DNA of 30,820 bases from Bacteroidales bacterium. GTDB taxonomy: Bacteria; Bacteroidota; Bacteroidia; Bacteroidales; UBA932. The position numbers and the translations under genes are program-made. Under the pieces are notes generated by a model, which was not told where the DNA came from, did not search any database, and saw nothing but the letters and a program-made list of their open reading frames with translations. This document shows, piece after piece, positions 26,078-30,820 of this stretch (position 1 is its first letter; every line of letters starts with the position of its first letter). The DNA lies in the NCBI GenBank assembly GCA_004555145.1, contig SFJB01000005.1:1-30820 (forward strand). Reading direction: 5' to 3'.

Positions 26078-26431
26078 ATGAAATTTATTTTTCAATTTTT
26101 GATCATTATGGTGTTTGCGTTCGTCGGAGAATTGCTGCACCATTTCATTCCGCTCCCCATTCCGGCCAGCATCTACGGAATCCTGCTCCTTTTCCTTGCC
26201 TTGGAGTTCAAAATCCTGAAGGTCAAGGATATAAAGGAAACAAGCTCGTTTCTTATCGCGATAATGCCCATTATGTTTCTTCCTCCGGCAGTGGGGATTG
26301 TCGAGTCCTGGGGTCTTATCAAAGGCTCCTGGCTCCCTTATGTGCTGGTGATAGTGGTAAGCACCGTAGTCGTGATGGCGGTCTCGGGCCTTGTGACTCA
26401 GATGATTGTGAGAAAAGGAGGGCGGAAATGA
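26078..26431 (+). CDS. lrgA: LrgA/CidA-family holin-like membrane protein
   Basis: 117 residues from the ATG at 26078; longer readings back to 25886 run through the promoter and into the divergent gene and are rejected. Four hydrophobic helices are visible, with the family motif PLPIPASIYGILLLFLALEF near 25-45 and the segment FLIAIMPIMFLPPAVGI. CidA/LrgA proteins form inner-membrane complexes with their LrgB/CidB partner. They have been linked to murein hydrolase control and, more recently, to overflow-metabolite transport. The stop codon overlaps the lrgB start (ATGA), so the two are translationally coupled, the classic arrangement. Confidence 0.92.
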   Translation: MKFIFQFLIIMVFAFVGELLHHFIPLPIPASIYGILLLFLALEFKILKVKDIKETSSFLIAIMPIMFLPPAVGIVESWGLIKGSWLPYVLVIVVSTVVVMAVSGLVTQMIVRKGGRK

Positions 26432-27129
26432 CTGAGCTTATACGAAATTCGGCATTTCTTGGAGTGCTGATCAGCCTTGCGTCGTATGCGATAGGGATAT
26501 GGCTGCGCAATAAGACGCGTTTGTCTTTTCTGAATCCGCTCCTGATCTCGATTATCCTGGTCATCGCCTTTCTGAGTCTGAGCGGGATGAGCTACGAGAC
26601 TTATGCCTCGGGCTCCTATTCCATCAGCTTTCTTTTGACACCTGCAACCATCTGTCTTGCCGTGCCTCTGTATGAACAGTTCAATCTGCTTAAGAAGCAT
26701 TGGAAGGCCGTGATTGCGGGCATCGTTTCTGGCGTTGTCTCCAGTCTCGTGTGCATACTGCTGCTCTCGCAACTGTTCCGCTTCGACCATCAGACTTATG
26801 TCACCTTCCTGCCGAAGTCGATAACCACGGCCATAGGAATGGATGTGGCGGCAGAACTCGGGGGCTATGTCCCTCTGGCTGTTGTGGTCATAGTCATTAC
26901 CGGTGTGCTGGGCAATGTCATTGCTGAGGGCGTGCTTAAGCTCTTCAAGATCGAAGAACCCATTGCCAAGGGCATAGCAATCGGTTCCAGTTCCCACGCC
27001 GTGGGGACTGCCAAGGCTATGGAAATCGGCCCTGTCGAAGGCGCGATGAGCAGTCTCTCCATTGTCGTCTGCGGCCTCCTTACGGTAATCGGCGCGTCGT
27101 TGTTTTCCGTCTTTATCCCTTCATATTGA
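26428..27129 (+). CDS. lrgB: LrgB/CidB-family membrane protein
   Basis: 233 residues, full family length, with six or more hydrophobic helices. The diagnostic stretches are FLLTPATICLAVPLYEQF (~72), FLPKSITTAIGMDVAAELGG (~130) and the late GIAIGSSSHAVGTAKAMEIG (~190). It is the obligate partner of LrgA, and its start codon overlaps the lrgA stop. The next gene, a broken ECF sigma factor, begins 12 bp after its stop on the same strand, so read-through from the lrgA promoter into the regulator remnant and TonB receptor is possible. Confidence 0.93.
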   Translation: MTELIRNSAFLGVLISLASYAIGIWLRNKTRLSFLNPLLISIILVIAFLSLSGMSYETYASGSYSISFLLTPATICLAVPLYEQFNLLKKHWKAVIAGIVSGVVSSLVCILLLSQLFRFDHQTYVTFLPKSITTAIGMDVAAELGGYVPLAVVVIVITGVLGNVIAEGVLKLFKIEEPIAKGIAIGSSSHAVGTAKAMEIGPVEGAMSSLSIVVCGLLTVIGASLFSVFIPSY

Positions 27130-27141
27130 TACGCATTGAAT

Positions 27142-27531
27142 ATGGGACGCTTTGAGGACATAGACAGACTGTTTCGGCTTTACTACAGGCCTCTGTGTCT
27201 ATATGCGACCCATTATCTGAAGGATCCGGATGCCGTCGAAGACATCGTCCAGGATGCATTCGAGGCATTGTGGGAAAAGATGGCTGTCAGTGACATCCAG
27301 TCTCCCAAATCGTATCTCTATGCAAGCGTGCGCAATTCGTGCGTCAGCAGAATGAGAGCGGCAAACCGCCTCCTGGAAGACATCCGTCCTGAGGACTTGT
27401 CGGAATTCATAAGTGACGAGGAGGCCGTGGACAGGTCGTTCTCTGAGTCTGCTCTCTGGAAGTCGATAAATGAGCTTCCCAAGAAGAGACGTCAGATGCT
27501 TTTGATGGAGAAGCGTGGCGGAATGAGCTGA
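27142..27531 (+). pseudogene. ECF sigma factor truncated in region 4
   Basis: Starting at ATG 27142 gives 129 residues. Sigma region 2 is complete (DRLFRLYYRPLCLYATHYL, then DAVEDIVQDAFEALWEK, and the core- and -10-binding SPKSYLYASVRNSCVSRMR). Region 4 begins normally (ALWKSINELPKKRRQMLLMEKRGGMS) and then stops exactly where the helix-turn-helix that reads the -35 element (normally YKEIAxxLxIS...) should follow. An ECF factor without region 4.2 should not drive its promoters. In Bacteroidota this sigma type is followed by a FecR-like anti-sigma gene and an STN-bearing TonB receptor; here the FecR gene is reduced to a tail. Confidence 0.85.
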
Positions 27532-27670
27532 GCTTTCATCATACTATGGATGCAAGCTTAAAACCGATGCCAAGGGAAAGCTTCTTACCGCGACGTTCCC
27601 CGATGAAGATATCGACTTCATTATCTCTTTGATTGAAAAGGCTTTGGATGTAAATATCACAGTGGAATGA
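27527..27670 (+). pseudogene. C-terminal remnant of a FecR-family anti-sigma factor (DUF4974-like)
   Basis: In the frame ending at the TGA 27668-27670, about 47 residues read ELSSYYGCKLKTDAKGKLL and then TATFPDEDIDFIISLIEKAL plus DVNITVE, without a start codon. The pattern (YG-x-K, then L-T-A-T-F, a short helix and a final strand) is that of the DUF4974 domain that ends Bacteroidota FecR proteins. The anti-sigma N-terminus, transmembrane helix and FecR core are missing. Its stop overlaps the receptor start (ATGA), as expected for the original operon. The match rests on pattern recognition over a short piece. Confidence 0.65.
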
Positions 27671-30078
27671 TGAAGAGGACAGTCAGCATAATATCCATAT
27701 TCCTTTTGTGCTTTTCTTTGTCAGCACAGGACTCCCTATCCATCAAGAGCCAGATTGACGCTCTGCAGAAGCAGTATGACGTGAATTTCGTATATGATCC
27801 GGGTATCATACAGGGAATCGACTCGAAAGAGATTACCCTTTCTGGCAAGAACATTAAAAAGGACCTTTCAGCTGTTTTCAGCGGTACCGGCATAGACTGG
27901 GAGCTCAGAAAGAATTTCGTAGTGCTCTCTAAGGAATATGAACAGGTGCTGTCATCAAATATAGATACACTTGAGGCAGCCAGGATAACTACGGACAAAC
28001 TGAGAAGAGCCAACCGAACCCAGACCGGCCTGAACCATCTCGATGCATCCAAACTGCTTTCAGGATATGCTGTAATGAGTACCCCGGACATTGTGAAGGT
28101 GCTTCAGACAATGCCGGGAGTAGCATCGGGTTCCGAGCTCATGTCCGGTCTCTATGTCCACGGCGGAACCGGCAGCGACAACCTGTATCTTTTAGACGGC
28201 GTTCCTCTCTATCAGGTGAGCCACCTTGCCGGACTGTTCTCGTCGTTCAACAGCGACATCGTCGAGTCAGTCGATTTTTATAAGAGCGGCTTCCCGGCAA
28301 GATATGGAGGGCGACTGTCTTCTGTCGTGGATGTCAACACAAAAGCCGGTGACTTCAACGAATACCATGGTTCATTCTCGATTGGGCTTATCGATGGACG
28401 ATTCAACATCGGTGGCCCTATAGTAAAAGGCAAGACATCGTTCAACCTTTCGCTACGCCGCTCCTGGCTTGACGTGGTCACCATTCCGACGTTTGCAATA
28501 ATAAATGCGGTCAACAGGAAATATGGCGAGAAGACGTGGTTCGGCTATTCCCTCTGGGATGTCAACGGCAGCATTACCCACAAATTCTCGGAAGACAACG
28601 TACTCCGTCTCAACCTGTACAATGGTCAGGACAGGATGAAATTGTCTAATAAGTCTCTCCCTACAGATGACGACCCGTCAACCGACATCTCATCCGTGAA
28701 AGTCAATTGGGGCAATTCGCTTGCTTCCCTTGACTGGAACTGGAGGTTCGATGACAAGATGAGCATGCGCTCGATGCTGTATTACACCCGCTACAATGGG
28801 AAGATGGCATACGGATATGAGGACAGATCCAATGACACCAAAGTGTTCTCCGGTGACAAAGAGGAAAGCGGGAACATCTCTCGCGTTCAGGATATCGGCT
28901 TGAAAACCGACTTCTGGTGGATGCCCGCAGAGAAGCATCTGGTCCGTTTCGGCGCTTCCGTTCAGCCACACTTCTACAGGGCGGAAAGGTATGCTGAATA
29001 TTCAAGGTATGTTGACGGAAATGAGATCCCTGACAGTACGGCTTCCAATGGGGCAAAATACTATGGGACTGAATTCTCTTCCTATATCGAGGATGAGATG
29101 AAGCTCACCGGCTGGATGAGTCTCAATGCAGGTCTTCGTTATTCGGCGTATCAGACAGGGAGGAAGGTGTACCATAGTCTCGAGCCTCGCGCAGCATTGA
29201 CGTTCAGCGTCCATCCATCTGTCGATATACGTGCGTCGTACTCGGAGATGTCTCAGTTCAACCATCAGGTGTCATCTGCCTATATGGATCTTCCGACCAA
29301 TCTCTGGATGCCGTCCACGGAGTCGGTAAGGCCGATGCGCTCCCGTCAGGTCGCAGCCGGAGTATATGCCCGCTTGCCTGAGAATATGAGCCTTTCGGTC
29401 GAAGGCTACTGGAAGACTATGTCAGGGCTCATCGAGTATGTAGGCAAGTCCACGCTGTTCCCACCTATCGACAGCTGGGAATCGCAGTTTACCTCGGGTA
29501 AAGGCAGGACTTGGGGCGTGGAAATGCAGTATCAATGGGTGACAGCTGTGGATAATCTTGATTTTTCATATACCTTGAGCTGGTCGCAACGGAACTTCGA
29601 AAAGATATGGAACGGATGGTATGCGGACCGTTTTGACAACAGGCACAAGATCAATGTCAGCTACACCCGCAAGTTTACCAAGAGGTTCGACGCATACATA
29701 GCCTGGTGCTGGCATTCGGGCAACCGTATGACCGTTGCCGACTATATGGTTGACACGAGACATGTTTTCACAATGGGTGATAAACCTGTGAAAGTCGAGA
29801 TGGAAGGATTTGCTGTAAGTGAAATCCCATTCTATACACGCCCGAACAATGTCAAGATTCCGGATTATCACCGTATGGACCTTGGCTGCAACTGGCATAG
29901 GGTGACCAAACGCGGCAACGAGAGTATCTGGAACCTGAGCATCTACAATGTTTACTGCCGTATGAATCCGTTCTACGCCGTTGTCGGGAGGAACGGAATG
30001 TACAGCTCGGAAATCAAGGCAAGAGCGTACGGCCTTGTCCCTATCATCCCGTCATTCAGTTATACTCTTAAATTCTAG
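27667..30078 (+). CDS. TonB-dependent receptor with N-terminal STN signalling domain
   Basis: 803 residues with a signal peptide ending FSLSAQ; tandem ATG codons at 27667 and 27670 give equivalent starts. Residues ~25-90 form a secretin/TonB short N-terminal (STN) domain (IDALQKQYDVNFVYDPG, then WELRKNFVVLS), which in FecA-like systems signals to the FecR/ECF pair. The plug (~110-225) contains TPDIVKVLQTMPGVASGSELMS, NLYLLDGVPLY and FPARYGGRLSSVVDV. A beta barrel follows and ends with an aromatic residue, SFSYTLKF. The CarboxypepD_reg domain usually found between STN and plug is not seen. The receptor appears complete, yet both cytoplasmic partners just upstream are broken. A DUF4249-type lipoprotein gene follows by 6 bp, a common pairing. 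Confidence 0.9.
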   Translation: MMKRTVSIISIFLLCFSLSAQDSLSIKSQIDALQKQYDVNFVYDPGIIQGIDSKEITLSGKNIKKDLSAVFSGTGIDWELRKNFVVLSKEYEQVLSSNIDTLEAARITTDKLRRANRTQTGLNHLDASKLLSGYAVMSTPDIVKVLQTMPGVASGSELMSGLYVHGGTGSDNLYLLDGVPLYQVSHLAGLFSSFNSDIVESVDFYKSGFPARYGGRLSSVVDVNTKAGDFNEYHGSFSIGLIDGRFNIGGPIVKGKTSFNLSLRRSWLDVVTIPTFAIINAVNRKYGEKTWFGYSLWDVNGSITHKFSEDNVLRLNLYNGQDRMKLSNKSLPTDDDPSTDISSVKVNWGNSLASLDWNWRFDDKMSMRSMLYYTRYNGKMAYGYEDRSNDTKVFSGDKEESGNISRVQDIGLKTDFWWMPAEKHLVRFGASVQPHFYRAERYAEYSRYVDGNEIPDSTASNGAKYYGTEFSSYIEDEMKLTGWMSLNAGLRYSAYQTGRKVYHSLEPRAALTFSVHPSVDIRASYSEMSQFNHQVSSAYMDLPTNLWMPSTESVRPMRSRQVAAGVYARLPENMSLSVEGYWKTMSGLIEYVGKSTLFPPIDSWESQFTSGKGRTWGVEMQYQWVTAVDNLDFSYTLSWSQRNFEKIWNGWYADRFDNRHKINVSYTRKFTKRFDAYIAWCWHSGNRMTVADYMVDTRHVFTMGDKPVKVEMEGFAVSEIPFYTRPNNVKIPDYHRMDLGCNWHRVTKRGNESIWNLSIYNVYCRMNPFYAVVGRNGMYSSEIKARAYGLVPIIPSFSYTLKF

Positions 30079-30084
30079 GAAGTT

Positions 30085-30820
30085 ATGAAATATATCATAA
30101 AAATATTGCTGGCTGCGGCAGCGTCCGCATCGCTGCTATCCTGTGAGAGGGAGTTCAAACTCAAAGGTCTGGATACGCAGCCTCGTGTCTTCATCGAATT
30201 TCTCCCATGCGGGGATGACTCCTCCATGGTCAAGCTCCTGCGTGCATATCCGTCGCAGATGATGATTGAAGATCAGAGTCTGAACAGTTTTGTTGAGGAT
30301 GTCTCTGCCGCTGTCAGCATCGAGGTTGACGGAGTGCCTGTCACAGCGAAGAATGACAGCATATCTCTTGCTTATGTACACAGGAAGTTCAATCCGGGAG
30401 AGACTGTCACCGTCAGGGTTGACCTGGGAGATGGATGCATAGCTGAGTCGGAGACGGTGATACCTCCGGCAATCAGGGATTTCAGGTTTTCGAGAATCAA
30501 TGAGGATGTTGTCCTGGACTATTGCGCCGATCAGTATCCTGAATATATGGCGATTGTTCCGGATTACATTGTTACGCTGGAATCAACGAATGAAGCCGGT
30601 GAGACTACCACGACAGTGAGGCACGGTGGGTATGTCCTGCATTTCGATACGGAACGCAAGAGCGATATCGCCAACGATATGGTCAGCCGGCTACGCAGTC
30701 TGAGATTCGGTCAAAGCTGTATTTACTACTGGAAAAACTCCGATTCGGAAAAGTTGGAGAACGGTTGGCGCAGAATGCGTTTCCATATATTTTCGCCTTA
30801 TTATTATGTCAATGTCTATG
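30085..30820 (+). CDS. DUF4249-type lipoprotein, 3' partial
   Basis: Open from ATG 30085 to the right edge (245 codons, no stop). It has a lipoprotein signal MKYIIKILLAAAASASLLSC (Cys20), then a beta-rich region with alternating short strands (VSIEVDGVPVTAKND, TVTVRVDLGDGC, AESETVIPPAIRDFRF) typical of DUF4249 proteins encoded right after STN-type TonB receptors. Family function is unknown; it probably acts as the receptor's surface or periplasmic partner. Cysteines at CGDD, GDGC, YCADQ and SCIYY are more numerous than in most lipoproteins of this window. The visible part ends at SPYYYVNVY. Confidence 0.7.
   Translation, partial: MKYIIKILLAAAASASLLSCEREFKLKGLDTQPRVFIEFLPCGDDSSMVKLLRAYPSQMMIEDQSLNSFVEDVSAAVSIEVDGVPVTAKNDSISLAYVHRKFNPGETVTVRVDLGDGCIAESETVIPPAIRDFRFSRINEDVVLDYCADQYPEYMAIVPDYIVTLESTNEAGETTTTVRHGGYVLHFDTERKSDIANDMVSRLRSLRFGQSCIYYWKNSDSEKLENGWRRMRFHIFSPYYYVNVY

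Noticed and set aside
27525..27534. The GAGCT doubled motif as a phase-variable slippage tract in an intact sigma gene.
   Set aside because: Removing one 5-bp copy would shift the sigma frame into the FecR tail, not restore a helix-turn-helix; the missing sequence is far larger than a repeat unit.
1..30820. tRNA, rRNA, CRISPR, transposase or phage genes.
   Set aside because: No such sequence pattern was recognised on either strand; the gaps between genes are all under about 300 bases.

Overview
The window looks like a chromosomal segment of a Bacteroidota (Bacteroidales-type, probably gut-associated) genome of intermediate GC content. The evidence is a SusC/SusD pair, many lipoproteins with short lipoboxes ending in Cys, fimbrillin-like, BACON and OB-fold surface modules, a GH97 glycosidase, remnants of hybrid two-component and ECF/FecR regulators, and promoter matches to the Bacteroidota consensus TTTG-N19-TAnnTTTG. 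I see no rRNA, tRNA, CRISPR array, insertion sequence or phage gene.

Layout. (1) 1-6085, plus strand: three surface proteins. They are a PI-PLC-like protein cut by the left edge, a lipoprotein joining a fimbrillin-like N-terminus to an endonuclease/exonuclease/phosphatase (EEP) domain, and a lipoprotein joining the same kind of N-terminus to a CotH kinase domain. (2) 6103-6771, minus strand: a lone TenA thiaminase-family gene. (3) 7052-17075, plus strand: a tight operon of a calcineurin-like phosphoesterase lipoprotein, SusC, SusD and a large BACON/OB-fold/jelly-roll lipoprotein, ended by a clear intrinsic terminator at 17119-17147. No glycosidase lies in this operon; its only enzyme is a phosphoesterase. 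(4) 17186-19454: an M20 dipeptidase, then a truncated sensor-type periplasmic binding domain joined out of frame to the last third of a PfkB sugar kinase. (5) 19464-20414, minus strand: a BASS-family transporter. (6) 20532-25005: a GH97 enzyme with the retaining alpha-galactosidase-type residue pattern plus an OB-fold repeat lipoprotein. (7) 25024-25935, minus strand: an EamA/DMT exporter, divergent from lrgA-lrgB, which has an excellent promoter. (8) 27142-30820: an ECF sigma factor without its region 4 helix-turn-helix, fused to the tail of a FecR-like anti-sigma factor, then an intact STN-type TonB-dependent receptor and a DUF4249-type lipoprotein that runs off the right edge.

Two points stand out. 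First, phosphoester chemistry (PI-PLC-like, EEP, CotH, calcineurin-like) is concentrated around a Sus-type uptake system. This suggests, as inference only, import of a phosphodiester-rich substrate such as nucleic acid, teichoic-acid-like polymer, phospholipid headgroup or phosphoglycan. Second, two separate regulatory or sugar-use loci carry the same kind of scar: the 5' part of one gene is joined out of frame to the 3' part of a gene normally found downstream, as expected for internal deletions.
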